Source: Paenibacillus sp. BIHB 4019 (GTDB taxonomy: Bacteria; Bacillota; Bacilli; Paenibacillales; Paenibacillaceae). Taken from it: a DNA stretch of 64,000 nucleotides. The position numbers and the translations under genes are program-made. The DNA lies in assembly GCF_002741035.1 (NCBI RefSeq), contig NZ_CP016808.1:3100001-3164000 (forward strand), given 5' to 3'. This document shows positions 1 through 8,565 of this stretch, in pieces. The notes under the pieces are model-generated. The model had not been told where the DNA came from and did not search any database. It saw only the letters and a program-made list of their open reading frames with translations. Position 1 is the stretch's first letter; each line of letters starts with the position of its first letter.

Positions 1-1125
1 GGTTGCTTTCCAATCGTAGCTCGCACGCTTTTCCCTGATGAGGATAACCCATGGGGCAAGGGTTATATGCGGGATATGATCAAACCTCAGATCATGCTCA
101 ATAAGTTTGCTGAGCTTTCCGTTGAAACAATGGCTAAACAAGGAACTTCGGGAGTTATGTATGAGACTGGAGCGATACAGCGGCCAGAAAAGTTTCGACA
201 GCAGCGTGCTGAAAGTGGCTACATGATCGAGGTTGAAGACCTCAACCGGATCAAGGAAATGCAAGGAGTCAATGTTCCTAACACAATATTTAACCTGCTA
301 GAGTATTACAAAGAAATGCTGCAAAAGATACCCGGTCAATTTGATTCGGCAAATGGTCAGGCAAATGCCAATGTTAAATCAGGCGAACAAGCAAAGGCGT
401 TGATATCGGCAGCTAACAACCGACTCATCGTAGCTACTGAGCTTATCGAGGATGCACTGAGCGAGGTTTTCGAGCAGTATATCTACAACATGGCCCAGTT
501 TTACACGACTGAGCGTATAGCGCGTGTGACGGGTAAATCCGTGAAGTTTAGTCGTGACAGCATGATCAGCACCATGCCGGCAGAAGCATCGATACAGAAC
601 GCTGAAACTGGTGAGGAATCGACTATACAGGTGCAAGAGGAATACGTACCTAAGTTTGACATAAACGTCAAAATCGGAGTTGAAAAGCCTACGGATCGTG
701 AGTATTACATCCAAACGGCGTTCAACCTTTTTAATATGATCAATCCAATGACGGGATTGCCAATGATTGATGCCAAGGCCGTGCAGTATACGGTCGAGAA
801 TGGGCGCATGGAGCCATTCTCTATCATCGACGAGCGCATGAATACAGAGGCACAAATTAAGCAGCAGATGGATCAGCAGCAGCAACAGATCGAGCAGCTG
901 AGCCAGCAACTTCAACAGATGCAGAAACAACTTGGTCAGGTTGACGCTGTGAAGCAGCAGACAGACGCCGCTAAGATCGAGACGGACCAATACAAAGCGC
1001 AAACAGAGCGCATGCGAGCGGAAGGCGATTATGCTCTTAATTCAGATAAAATGGCTCAAGCACAGCAGCAAACTCAATTTGGGAACGTGATGCAAATAGC
1101 ACAAGCGCAAAACAATAGAACGTAG
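1..1125 (+). CDS. Phage portal protein, C-terminal part (5' end outside window)
   Basis: The frame is open from base 1, so the true start lies upstream; 374 residues are visible. The portal forms the dodecameric DNA entry/exit ring of the head. The assignment rests on the helical wing-like region (G-Y-M-R-D-M-I-K-P onward), its place directly before scaffold, decoration and capsid genes, and a C-terminal tail of about 90 residues that is extremely glutamine-rich and predicted coiled coil (QQMDQQQQQIEQLSQQLQQ). Such Q-rich portal tails occur in podovirus-like phages and could form the barrel inside the capsid; that last point is inference. It ends inside an intrinsic-terminator-like hairpin. 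Confidence 0.75.
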   Translation, partial: GCFPIVARTLFPDEDNPWGKGYMRDMIKPQIMLNKFAELSVETMAKQGTSGVMYETGAIQRPEKFRQQRAESGYMIEVEDLNRIKEMQGVNVPNTIFNLLEYYKEMLQKIPGQFDSANGQANANVKSGEQAKALISAANNRLIVATELIEDALSEVFEQYIYNMAQFYTTERIARVTGKSVKFSRDSMISTMPAEASIQNAETGEESTIQVQEEYVPKFDINVKIGVEKPTDREYYIQTAFNLFNMINPMTGLPMIDAKAVQYTVENGRMEPFSIIDERMNTEAQIKQQMDQQQQQIEQLSQQLQQMQKQLGQVDAVKQQTDAAKIETDQYKAQTERMRAEGDYALNSDKMAQAQQQTQFGNVMQIAQAQNNRT

Positions 1126-1155
1126 GGCATTGGCTGAGACGCTAATGCCCTTTTA
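1124..1155 (+). terminator. Hairpin with short T tract after the portal gene
   Basis: AGGGCATT (1124-1131) pairs with AATGCCCT (1144-1151), followed by TTTT. Because the capsid genes downstream continue on the same strand without an obvious new promoter, it is probably leaky or an RNA-processing/stability hairpin rather than a full stop. Confidence 0.5.
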
Positions 1156-1208
1156 ATTTACTTACCCCTAGCCCCAGCCATAGGGCATTCGATAAGGAGG
1201 CAATACCC

Positions 1209-2129
1209 ATGAGTGAGGAATCCGGCAGCCAAACCGTAACCGAACAGCAAGACGATCACCAAACCGCTATATCGGACGCATTCTCTGCTTTTGGATTGGA
1301 TACGCCATCCGAAGCAGCAGCGCCAGAAAACGAACAAGCTGAAATGAGCGAACCTCCTGCCATAGAGGAAGCGCCAGCAGCTAAAACCATTAAGGTTAAG
1401 CACAACAAGGAAGAAATCGAAGTTGACATAAGCGACGATAAGCTTCCTGAATATGTGCAAAAGGCTCTAGCCTTGGACAAGGAGCGCAGCAAGAAGACTG
1501 AGCTTGAAAAGAGTCTCGAACGAGCAGCCAAACTCAACGGGTTTGACAAGACTGAGGACTATCTCGCTAACCTTGACCAGCTTGAGCAACAGGCCAAGCA
1601 ACGGCAACAAGATCAATTCAAGGATTTGCACGATCAGCTACGTGAGGAAGCCGAATATGCGGGTATTGACCCTGAAAAACTCGATGCCTTCCTCGATGCT
1701 CACCCATTACTGCAAGAGGCTAATAAGGCCATTGCAGAGCGTCAGAGGGCAGATGAAGAACGGTCACTGCAAGTAGCACAGCAAGCGGAGATTGCTAAGT
1801 GGGGGGAACTGTTTACTGCATACCCTGATTTAGTCGTTCCCGAAGACGGTGTTGCTCCTGATTGGCTAACTCCTGACATGTCCGATCGTATCGAGCGTGG
1901 ATATGACCCGAAAGATGCCTATGAACTAGCTCATCGCAATACCATTACAGCGCAAACGAGAAAGCAAGCTGAACAGAAAGCAATTAAAGATCAACGGCTA
2001 GGGTTGCGCGCCCAGGTCGAAATACAGTCGAGCGGGGAACCCGAGGCAGAAGTGCCTACGGAACTCAGCACGGCTTTTTCTTTGTTTGGATTAGATCCGA
2101 AAGCAGCTAAAAAATACGTTAAAAAGTGA
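1209..2129 (+). CDS. Phage capsid scaffolding protein
   Basis: 306 residues, ATG preceded by TAAGGAGG at 1193-1200. Very acidic, Q/E-rich and helical, with a predicted coiled coil around residues 85-180 and a short basic C-terminal helix (AAKKYVKK). Scaffolds of this type line the procapsid interior and leave or are degraded on maturation; a basic C-terminal helix is the usual coat-binding element. The N terminus (AFSAFGLDT) and the C terminus (AFSLFGLDP) carry almost the same short motif, which could be a duplicated docking element (inference). Position between portal and capsid genes supports the call. Confidence 0.75.
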   Translation: MSEESGSQTVTEQQDDHQTAISDAFSAFGLDTPSEAAAPENEQAEMSEPPAIEEAPAAKTIKVKHNKEEIEVDISDDKLPEYVQKALALDKERSKKTELEKSLERAAKLNGFDKTEDYLANLDQLEQQAKQRQQDQFKDLHDQLREEAEYAGIDPEKLDAFLDAHPLLQEANKAIAERQRADEERSLQVAQQAEIAKWGELFTAYPDLVVPEDGVAPDWLTPDMSDRIERGYDPKDAYELAHRNTITAQTRKQAEQKAIKDQRLGLRAQVEIQSSGEPEAEVPTELSTAFSLFGLDPKAAKKYVKK

Positions 2130-2140
2130 GGTCATGACAA

Positions 2141-2560
2141 ATGCCACAGGGATTTAAGTTTGCATTTAACGATTATGGAGCGCCTGAACGCCGAGTAAGT
2201 CACATTCTGGCGACGAATTCAGAGGCTTTTGCACAGGGGCAAGCGGTAAAACTTGCTGCAGGTAGATGGACAGCAGCTACAAATGGAGCAAACCTTGCTG
2301 GTTTTGCTAATCAAACGTTGGCGGCCGGCACCAATCAAGCGCTTGAAGTGGTTATTGCCCGCGAAGGGGACTGGTTCGATGCTCCTTATACTGGAACGCC
2401 AGATGTTGGCTTTATTGTTGGCGTTGAAACTGCGGACATTGCTGTAAATGGCCTGTCTGTACTAGCTTCCGATATCACTGGCGGACCATTTTCTGTGCTC
2501 GAAATCAACACAAATAAAGCAACGTGCCGCGTTAAAGTCAAAAAACGCGTGTTCGGATAA
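2141..2560 (+). CDS. Capsid decoration-like protein
   Basis: 139 residues, beta-rich, with repeated short hydrophobic strands and no cysteine-rich or enzymatic motif. It sits between scaffold and major capsid genes, the usual place of head-decoration proteins that bind outside the capsid lattice. GAGGTCATGACAA precedes the ATG. The assignment rests mainly on context and on the hydrophobic, glycine-rich composition (for example AVKLAAGRW, GFANQTLAAG), as in DUF2190-type decoration proteins. It could instead be a head fibre. Confidence 0.55.
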   Translation: MPQGFKFAFNDYGAPERRVSHILATNSEAFAQGQAVKLAAGRWTAATNGANLAGFANQTLAAGTNQALEVVIAREGDWFDAPYTGTPDVGFIVGVETADIAVNGLSVLASDITGGPFSVLEINTNKATCRVKVKKRVFG

Positions 2561-2573
2561 GGGGGAAATATAG

Positions 2574-3527
2574 ATGCAAACGAAACTGCAATGGAATCGC
2601 AATGTGCTCGAGCCTGTTTTTCGAGAGCTTTACATTCGTGAAATGGAGAATAAAAAGGACTTCATTCCTTTGATGTTTGATGTCCAAAGCTCCAGCAAAG
2701 ACACTGAAAGCATCGAAATGATCGGCGGCGAGGGCCTCATGGAAGAGTGGGGCATGTCGAACAATCAGGTTTTCTATGCTGATATTGATGAATTGTGGCA
2801 GAAGTATTTCACGCATAAAAAATACTCTCTTGGTCGCGAGATTGACCGGGACCTTGTTGATGATTTGAAGCTTACAGCAATCCGTGACCGCATCCGCGGG
2901 CTGGCTGATGCCGTATGGAAAACGGAACAAATGCAGGGGGCGCAATGGTTTATCAATGGTGACAAGACGACGACTGCTCTAGATTATCGCGGTCGCACGT
3001 ACAATGCTCAATTGCCTGACGGAAAAGCTTTGTTCGCTACAGATCACCCGTATAGCCCTACAAACGCAGTGGATGTTCAGTCGAACAAAGGCACTACTGA
3101 GTTATCCATTGATGCTTGGGATGCAACGGCGGTCGCCATGCAAGAGTGGAAGGATGATCGGGGAAATCTTCTGGCTGTTGTGCCTAACATGCTGTTTGTT
3201 GCTCCATACAATGCACGCGCAGCTTTCCAGATTGCGGGTATTCCGGGCAAGGGCCAAGGATATGAGCCAGGATCTGCTGATCACAACATCAACATTTATG
3301 AAGGGGACATTACAGTTGTTGTAAACCCATTCTTCACCAACCGCAAAGCATGGGTAGCAGCTGATAAAACGCGCATGATGAACGCTCAAAAATGGTTTAA
3401 CCGTCGTAAAGCGGAAAACGGCAGCATTACCGACTTTGACACAGAGGTTACGAAGTACAAGGTTGTGAAACGTTGCTCGTTTGGCGCTATCGACTGGACT
3501 TGGGGTTACGGTCAATACCCAGTATAA
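2574..3527 (+). CDS. Major capsid protein, HK97-fold type
   Basis: 317 residues starting 14 bases after the decoration gene, with GGGGGAAATATAG upstream. The sequence has the features of Mu gpT/HK97-like coats: an N-terminal arm, a long spine region with charged helices (SLGREIDRDLVDDL), and an A-domain-like segment ending in a motif typical of phage coats (F-A-T-D-H-P-Y). Length is close to other minimal HK97-fold coats. It is the most conserved-looking head gene here and is the best marker for a database comparison of this prophage. Confidence 0.8.
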   Translation: MQTKLQWNRNVLEPVFRELYIREMENKKDFIPLMFDVQSSSKDTESIEMIGGEGLMEEWGMSNNQVFYADIDELWQKYFTHKKYSLGREIDRDLVDDLKLTAIRDRIRGLADAVWKTEQMQGAQWFINGDKTTTALDYRGRTYNAQLPDGKALFATDHPYSPTNAVDVQSNKGTTELSIDAWDATAVAMQEWKDDRGNLLAVVPNMLFVAPYNARAAFQIAGIPGKGQGYEPGSADHNINIYEGDITVVVNPFFTNRKAWVAADKTRMMNAQKWFNRRKAENGSITDFDTEVTKYKVVKRCSFGAIDWTWGYGQYPV

Positions 3528-3539
3528 GGAGGGCTTTGG

Positions 3540-3881
3540 ATGCCACCAGTTAAAAAAGGAACTCATTCCGAGGCCATTGGTATTAAGAAACTCGGATCAG
3601 CTCCCGTTGATTATATGACAAATCTAATTTCCGTTTCTGTTACCATAGACCCTGCTTCGATGGCTACTGTAACAGGCGCACTGACTGCTGGAATCACGGC
3701 AACAGGAGCTGCTCTAGGTGATAGAGTGGCTCTATTTCCTCCTCCGCAAGATACGCAGGGTATCACATATTTCGGGTACGTATCAGCTGCGAACACCGTT
3801 AGAATATCGTTCTTTAACCCAACTGCTGGCACCATTGATCTGGCTTCGGGTGAATGGACTATTCATGTGATTAGGAAGTGA
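3540..3881 (+). CDS. Phage structural protein of unknown function
   Basis: 113 residues, preceded by AAGGAGGGC 5-13 bases before the ATG. The product is beta-rich: alternating T/V/A strands and a small C-terminal domain with an F-F-N-P-T-A-G-T-I-D-L turn, typical of small virion surface or head-associated proteins. It follows the capsid gene directly, so a head-completion or decoration role is likely, but I do not recognise the family. Confidence 0.55.
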   Translation: MPPVKKGTHSEAIGIKKLGSAPVDYMTNLISVSVTIDPASMATVTGALTAGITATGAALGDRVALFPPPQDTQGITYFGYVSAANTVRISFFNPTAGTIDLASGEWTIHVIRK

Positions 3882-3890
3882 TGTGATCCT

Positions 3891-4067
3891 ATGGAAAAAC
3901 AAAGAGTAGGGTTCGAAACGGGTGGAGCCAAGCCGAAACGCAAGGCTCCATACACGCCAAAGCATCGCATTACGAAAGACATGGAAGATAGTCAGCGAGC
4001 TGGTTCGGAGCGTTGGAACTTATTCGTCGATATCCTGCAAGAAAACGGACTGATGGAAGAGAAGTAG
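3891..4067 (+). CDS. Small basic phage protein, 58 aa
   Basis: ATG at 3891, TAG at 4065-4067. The first half is rich in lysine and arginine (GAKPKRKAPYTPKHR), the second half is an amphipathic helix ending in MEEK. The start has a weak ribosome binding site (AAGTGATGTG). The stop codon overlaps the following terminator stem, which suggests this gene closes the head-gene transcript. Function unknown. Confidence 0.5.
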   Translation: MEKQRVGFETGGAKPKRKAPYTPKHRITKDMEDSQRAGSERWNLFVDILQENGLMEEK

Positions 4068-4093
4068 AGGGGCATCCTAGCCCCTCTTTTTTT
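4066..4093 (+). terminator. Intrinsic terminator after the head genes
   Basis: A perfect 8-bp stem, AGAGGGGC (4066-4073) with GCCCCTCT (4080-4087), loop ATCCTA, and a run of T to 4093. This is the clearest terminator inside the late region and splits head genes from tail genes. Confidence 0.85.
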
Positions 4094-4107
4094 ATATGGA
4101 GGTATTT

Positions 4108-4251
4108 ATGTACAGAACTGAATTAGACGCCCTGAACGCGCTTGTATTAGAGCAGAGACGCACAAATGATTTACTTGAGCAGTTACTTGAAAGGGGGAAA
4201 TTGAATGATCAGGGACCTGAATTATCGCGTCGTAAGACTCGCAGTTCCTAG
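4108..4251 (+). CDS. Small leucine-rich helical phage protein, 47 aa
   Basis: ATG at 4108 is preceded by TGGAGGT at a good spacing. The product is one amphipathic helix (LNALVLEQRRTNDLLEQLLE) followed by a basic tail. The last 47 bases overlap the next gene in another frame, as often in compact phage operons. Unrecognised function; the helix could mediate oligomerisation. Confidence 0.5.
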   Translation: MYRTELDALNALVLEQRRTNDLLEQLLERGKLNDQGPELSRRKTRSS

Positions 4252-4555
4252 CGGAGCCAATACTACAAGTTCATATGCAGACATCAAGAATGCTTCGCTA
4301 ATATCCTTTAGGATCCCGGCAGGATATGATGGCGGAGCTATAACAATCCAAGCGTCCGATATTGAAAGTGGAACGTTTGTGGACGTCTATGATTCAGCCG
4401 GCAATCTATTAACTGTGCCAGTTGGAGGAGCGGACAGGGTCGTTTCTCTAACGGGAGCATTCCTGCAGGCGGTATCATCCTTGCGTTTTATTAAACTTAA
4501 ATGCGCATCCAATGTGGGGGCGAACCGTGAAATTGTTTTGATTGGCAAGGGGTGA
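4205..4555 (+). CDS. Phage structural protein of unknown function, 116 aa
   Basis: ATG at 4205 with AAGGGGGAAA upstream. The product looks like an all-beta sandwich: a series of short hydrophobic strands separated by G/S/D turns and ending in a strand (REIVLIGKG). Its setting among tail-region structural genes suggests a virion component. I recognise no enzyme motif. Confidence 0.55.
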   Translation: MIRDLNYRVVRLAVPSGANTTSSYADIKNASLISFRIPAGYDGGAITIQASDIESGTFVDVYDSAGNLLTVPVGGADRVVSLTGAFLQAVSSLRFIKLKCASNVGANREIVLIGKG

Positions 4556-4559
4556 TTAT

Positions 4560-5129
4560 ATGCTCGAATTAATACCAGTTATTTTTGCGAATGATTCAGG
4601 TGGGGTAACGCCAGTCAACCCGCTAATCAGCGATAGTTTCGACAGAGCAGATAGCGCTTCATCTCTAGGTAATGCCGATACAGGGCAAACGTGGACGGTG
4701 CACACTGGCACATGGGGCATACAGGGGCAACGAGCATATACACCATCAGGAACCGAAAACTATGCAACTATTGATTCGGGTATCGTCGATTACAGAGCAG
4801 AGGTTACGCTGTCTGTGCGCGTCAATAGGTCCGGTCTGGTGTTCAGGTTTCTTGACTCGGCTAACTACTACCGGTTCGTGCTCAGCTCAACGACCGTTTT
4901 CCTGCAGCGCAGGCTGCTGGGAGTGACTACATCACTATCATCATTCACTGTCACGCCTGCTGATGGAGATGTGCTGCGTGTTGTGCTCAACGGCATGAAC
5001 ATTATGGCTTACTACAACGGTGAGCTTAAGGCCAACGTCAACGATATAACTTTTCTGCTACCCACTCGCGTGGGTATGGAATCGGCTGGTAGCAGCTGCC
5101 GGCTAGATAATTTTAAGGTGGAGGTGTAG
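4560..5129 (+). CDS. Concanavalin/laminin-G-like virion protein
   Basis: 189 residues from the ATG at 4560, chosen because AAGGGG lies just upstream; a TTG at 4542 is in frame but inside the previous gene. After a short leader the protein shows the common bacterial and phage jelly-roll signature D-S-F-D-R-A-D-S-A-S-S-L-G followed by G-x-W-x-V-H-T-G-T-W-G-I and a C-terminal strand C-R-L-D-N-F-K-V. Proteins with this fold bind sugars or stabilise fibres, so it may be a surface-adhesion subunit of the particle (inference). Confidence 0.6.
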   Translation: MLELIPVIFANDSGGVTPVNPLISDSFDRADSASSLGNADTGQTWTVHTGTWGIQGQRAYTPSGTENYATIDSGIVDYRAEVTLSVRVNRSGLVFRFLDSANYYRFVLSSTTVFLQRRLLGVTTSLSSFTVTPADGDVLRVVLNGMNIMAYYNGELKANVNDITFLLPTRVGMESAGSSCRLDNFKVEV

Positions 5130-5133
5130 TCAT

Positions 5134-5256
5134 ATGATTATTACAGTGCCAAAGATCGGTACAGGAACGGATGATGACCCATTTCGTCCGGAATATGATG
5201 GTAATTGGGAGCTTGTAGAAGAACGAGAAACAGAGTTTGATATTCGCGTGTTATAA
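5134..5256 (+). CDS. Small acidic phage protein, 40 aa
   Basis: ATG at 5134 with GGAGGTG 9 bases upstream, TAA at 5254-5256. The product is acidic with a D-D-D-P-F-R-P motif and a C-terminal strand (FDIRVL). It is followed 12 bases later by the next gene. Function not recognised, but spacing and ribosome binding site favour a real gene. Confidence 0.5.
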   Translation: MIITVPKIGTGTDDDPFRPEYDGNWELVEERETEFDIRVL

Positions 5257-5268
5257 GGCGGTGGAAAT

Positions 5269-5871
5269 ATGCTGGTGCAGGAAGTTGTAGACGAAATAAT
5301 CGAAAAGCTGCCGAACAATACGCTGTCCGTGCAGTCCATTTTGCGTAAAATCACTGCCGTGCGTGATAATCTCATCCGTAATTACGGAGGTTCGCAGCAG
5401 CAGGCAGAGGCGGTTGTATCGACCATGGACTTGCTGGATGGACAGTCGCAATACCCGCTGCCGTGTCCTCCTGGTAATGTCGTGGAGGTAGAGGTCAAAG
5501 GGCTACATTCCACTCCTCCAAACGATTGCTGGACCCGTATCCCAGTAAGGCAATTCAATGAGTCCGATTATGGACCGTATTACTATTTTCTGAGCGGTAC
5601 GATCAGTTTAGTACCAAGTCCTTGCGCAGACGTCACGCAGGGACTGAAAATCTTCCACACGCCAGTGCGAGCGCCGCTGGGCACGGGCGATTTGAATGGA
5701 CCGACAGGATTTGATCCGAATTACGACATGGTGCTGGTATACGGCGTAATGAGAGAAGCTACAACGGGCGCTGAGAGCGAGCAATACGACATCAAGTACA
5801 AACAATGGGAACGAGATTACAAGGTCGCAAATAGCAGTTATGCGCACTTCGTGATAAAGGAAGGGTGGTAG
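5269..5871 (+). CDS. Head-to-tail adaptor (P22 gp4/T7 gp11-like)
   Basis: 200 residues, ATG preceded by GGCGGTGG. The N-terminal helical part (residues 1-50), the central beta region and a final helical tail resemble podovirus adaptor or tail-tubular-A-like proteins that plug onto the portal. A second protein of similar size and layout is encoded at 8002-8565, so the two may build successive rings of the neck. Family placement is by general pattern and position, not by a diagnostic motif. Confidence 0.55.
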   Translation: MLVQEVVDEIIEKLPNNTLSVQSILRKITAVRDNLIRNYGGSQQQAEAVVSTMDLLDGQSQYPLPCPPGNVVEVEVKGLHSTPPNDCWTRIPVRQFNESDYGPYYYFLSGTISLVPSPCADVTQGLKIFHTPVRAPLGTGDLNGPTGFDPNYDMVLVYGVMREATTGAESEQYDIKYKQWERDYKVANSSYAHFVIKEGW

Positions 5872-5875
5872 TTCC

Positions 5876-7849
5876 ATGGTTTTAGATCCTTATCCGTGGG
5901 CAGGAAAAAACACAAATACCAGCAATAGAATTGCAGGTCAATCTGAATCGACATATAAGAACTACGAAAAGATCAAAAGGTTTGAGGATGTCGGTTACTT
6001 TTTGTTGTATTACGTAGTCAGCGGCGGCATAGCAACACCAAACATCACTAGAAATGACATGCTAGATGTGACAGACATTGTAGTCTCTCTAAACGACGAT
6101 ATCATGGCCCGTGATGGTGCGATATTTCAAACGGTTATTCCTAGCACGACATACTATCTTGATTTTTCGAAAGATGGTGATTGGACTTGGGATACTGTGC
6201 ATCCTATTGGTTTAGTAAACATGGATTACTTAACTATTGCAGAAGTCACAACAGATGTTTCGGGGCTGGTCAGTACCATTATAGATACTCGAACTGCAGT
6301 TGGTGGATTTCGCCTGAAAGATGAATACGGCCTAGATCAATACATGGAAAAAGGCAGCATCGTGTACAACGTAAAGGATTATAATGCGGTCGGCAGTGGA
6401 TTAGCTGATGATACGACGGCAATCACTACTGCGATTCAAGCCGCCGTTTCTGCTGGTGGCGGAATTGTTTACTCGCCCACAGGTAGCTATCGCTTAACCT
6501 CAAATATCACAGTGCCGTCAAATGTGACAGTGTGGTTTTCGGATGGTGCTGTATGGACTGCCGATACGGGTGTGACAATCACCATTAACGGCACAATCGA
6601 TGCAAGCATGAGCCGCATATTTGCTGGTGCTGGAACTATTAACGGATCGATAAAAAACGATGTAGTCTATCCCCAATGGTGGGGAGCGGTTGCGGATGGC
6701 GTTACCGATGCAACAAAATCCATCCAAGCTGCTTTAAACACAAAATGCAAAGTCGTGCTACCGTACACTGATTTGGGATACAAAGTTACTGTGGGAGCCA
6801 TTTTCCTTTTCGACGGCTCGCATATCGAGGGTATCAACCAAGTGACGATACGCTGCACGTCGACATACCTGTTTTTGGTGCAGGCTGTCGGGTATACGAT
6901 AAGTAATCTTAAAATCGACATGACGGGCGCTCCAGTTAGTTCCATGGCAATTAGATTAGTTACGGCAGCGCGGGTGATTTGGTACGGACGCATATCAAAG
7001 ATACAGTTTATGAATTGCTACGGCGCCATACGAGATGATGCAGGCGCAGCTAATTACGTTGTCGACTTGCAAGTCACCGATTGCGTATGCACCTATACAA
7101 AGGGTGTTCAGGTTTATATGCATAAATCGAGGGGGTTTGTAACTTTCCGCGATTTTGTAATCGACCATACGCTAAATACGGCGGCAGTCAACTTTATCGG
7201 AGCGGTTTTCGAAGATTTTGTTGGGGTGGAGCTCGAAAAATTCGATGTGGTCGGCCCTGTGCCTGCACGCGTAACGCCAGCATATAACCCGGCGCAAATC
7301 GGACTGTACATGAAGGGAACTACATCAGGCGGTAAAGCGAGTGTATGGTTTACCCGCGTCTTAGTTGACAACACAATGGGCGATGGTATTTACGTCGAAA
7401 ATGTCATGAACTTAGTTGTAAATGGTTTAGAGTCATATCAAAATCTAGGAAATCCTATTGTGTTAAAAGACATAACGGTGGCCCAGATAACAAACCTATT
7501 CGTTGTTGGCGCTAAGGGGCTTACAGGAGCTGCGGCCGGCGCAAACGGTATTGTTTTTAATGGATGCCAGCGCATGACGGTATCTAACCTCAAATCGTCC
7601 ACTAATACAGGTATTGGCGTATCTATTTTTAATTCGACAGACAACCTATTCGCAAATGTCGAGTTAAGCGACAATGCCTCATTTGGATGGTACGAGAGCG
7701 GCACAAGCAATCGTAATATCGTTACTGGAGCCAATCTATCTACCAATACAACAGCTAACCTCGTACAATCAGGCGCTGCGTCAGCCTTTGCCCATTGGAT
7801 AAACAGCGGAGCTTATAGGGCGCATGATGTGGGGGTGGTTACGGTATGA
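5876..7849 (+). CDS. Tailspike with pectate-lyase-like beta-helix
   Basis: 657 residues, ATG 5 bases after the preceding stop. An N-terminal virion-binding part (residues 1-165) is followed by a Pectate_lyase_3-type entry (V-K-D-Y-N-A-V-G-S-G-L-A-D-D-T-T-A-I, about residues 168-185). A second, similar entry (W-W-G-A-V-A-D-G-V-T-D-A-T-K-S-I) begins near residue 264. Long runs of short beta strands then build a right-handed helix to the C terminus. Such trimers bind and often cleave the host surface polysaccharide; the host exopolysaccharide cluster in this window is a plausible type of target (inference). Confidence 0.75.
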   Translation: MVLDPYPWAGKNTNTSNRIAGQSESTYKNYEKIKRFEDVGYFLLYYVVSGGIATPNITRNDMLDVTDIVVSLNDDIMARDGAIFQTVIPSTTYYLDFSKDGDWTWDTVHPIGLVNMDYLTIAEVTTDVSGLVSTIIDTRTAVGGFRLKDEYGLDQYMEKGSIVYNVKDYNAVGSGLADDTTAITTAIQAAVSAGGGIVYSPTGSYRLTSNITVPSNVTVWFSDGAVWTADTGVTITINGTIDASMSRIFAGAGTINGSIKNDVVYPQWWGAVADGVTDATKSIQAALNTKCKVVLPYTDLGYKVTVGAIFLFDGSHIEGINQVTIRCTSTYLFLVQAVGYTISNLKIDMTGAPVSSMAIRLVTAARVIWYGRISKIQFMNCYGAIRDDAGAANYVVDLQVTDCVCTYTKGVQVYMHKSRGFVTFRDFVIDHTLNTAAVNFIGAVFEDFVGVELEKFDVVGPVPARVTPAYNPAQIGLYMKGTTSGGKASVWFTRVLVDNTMGDGIYVENVMNLVVNGLESYQNLGNPIVLKDITVAQITNLFVVGAKGLTGAAAGANGIVFNGCQRMTVSNLKSSTNTGIGVSIFNSTDNLFANVELSDNASFGWYESGTSNRNIVTGANLSTNTTANLVQSGAASAFAHWINSGAYRAHDVGVVTV

Positions 7850-7998
7850 TGAGGATGATATATAAACTGTATTGCCGGATATTCGGTCATAAAAAAACAA
7901 TTTATAAGCCAGTGTTGAGTGATGAGATGGGTGACGCATTCGGTTTTTATTGCTTAAGGTGTGGATTTGATTCACATGGCGAGTATAGGGGTGGTTAG
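7846..7998 (+). CDS. Small cysteine-containing phage protein, DUF1660-like
   Basis: 50 residues; the ATG overlaps the tailspike stop (ATGA), implying translational coupling. Two cysteine-bearing motifs, Y-C-R-I-F-G-H-K near the start and F-Y-C-L-R-C-G-F near the end, match the pattern of the short prophage family DUF1660 and suggest a zinc ribbon. Function unknown. Confidence 0.6.
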   Translation: MMRMIYKLYCRIFGHKKTIYKPVLSDEMGDAFGFYCLRCGFDSHGEYRGG

Positions 7999-8001
7999 AT
8001 T

Positions 8002-8565
8002 ATGCTGACCTTACAACAAATCATAAACGAGGCGGACATTCTTATACCAAACGTGTTAGCTGTGGCGGATAAAGTGGTTCAACTCAATTCGATAAACGCC
8101 GATTACTTCAATACAGTTAAAATCCCCAAAATAGCTAGGTTCACTGGTACATCAGGGCAGGCTGATTATGTTCTATCGACCGACGTTCGGGCCAAGAATA
8201 TCGACCTGGTAGAGGCTGGCGTTCTGAGGTACCTCGACCTGCAGACGGATGTCATTTCACCGCTGCAAAATACATTCAGCTTCGACGATAATAATAGCAC
8301 GCTCACATTGTCCCCTGCGCCGTACACCAACGGTTTGCAGGGGATTGTGCGTTATCACCGTATTGCAACAACAACGTTCACTTCCGGAGCGCTTACGGCG
8401 GTACCTGATGCTCCGGAAGAATACCACTGGACGTATATCCCTGCGCTGGCTGCTTGGATGGCACAGACGCAGGATGATATGGCCAAGGCAGCGACCTACG
8501 AGGCGCAGTATCGTGGAGCATGGAACACGGCTGCCGAGAACTACCAGAAGGCGGTGCAGGGATGA
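8002..8565 (+). CDS. Second tail adaptor-like protein
   Basis: 187 residues, start 3 bases after the previous stop region, with GGGGTGG upstream. Helical at both ends with a beta-rich middle; the C-terminal helices carry the conserved pattern of podovirus tail-adaptor proteins (Y-I-P-A-L-A-A-W-M, then Y-E-A-Q-Y-R-G-A-W-N). It ends in an ATGA overlap with the tail hub gene, so both are probably made in fixed ratio. Confidence 0.55.
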   Translation: MLTLQQIINEADILIPNVLAVADKVVQLNSINADYFNTVKIPKIARFTGTSGQADYVLSTDVRAKNIDLVEAGVLRYLDLQTDVISPLQNTFSFDDNNSTLTLSPAPYTNGLQGIVRYHRIATTTFTSGALTAVPDAPEEYHWTYIPALAAWMAQTQDDMAKAATYEAQYRGAWNTAAENYQKAVQG

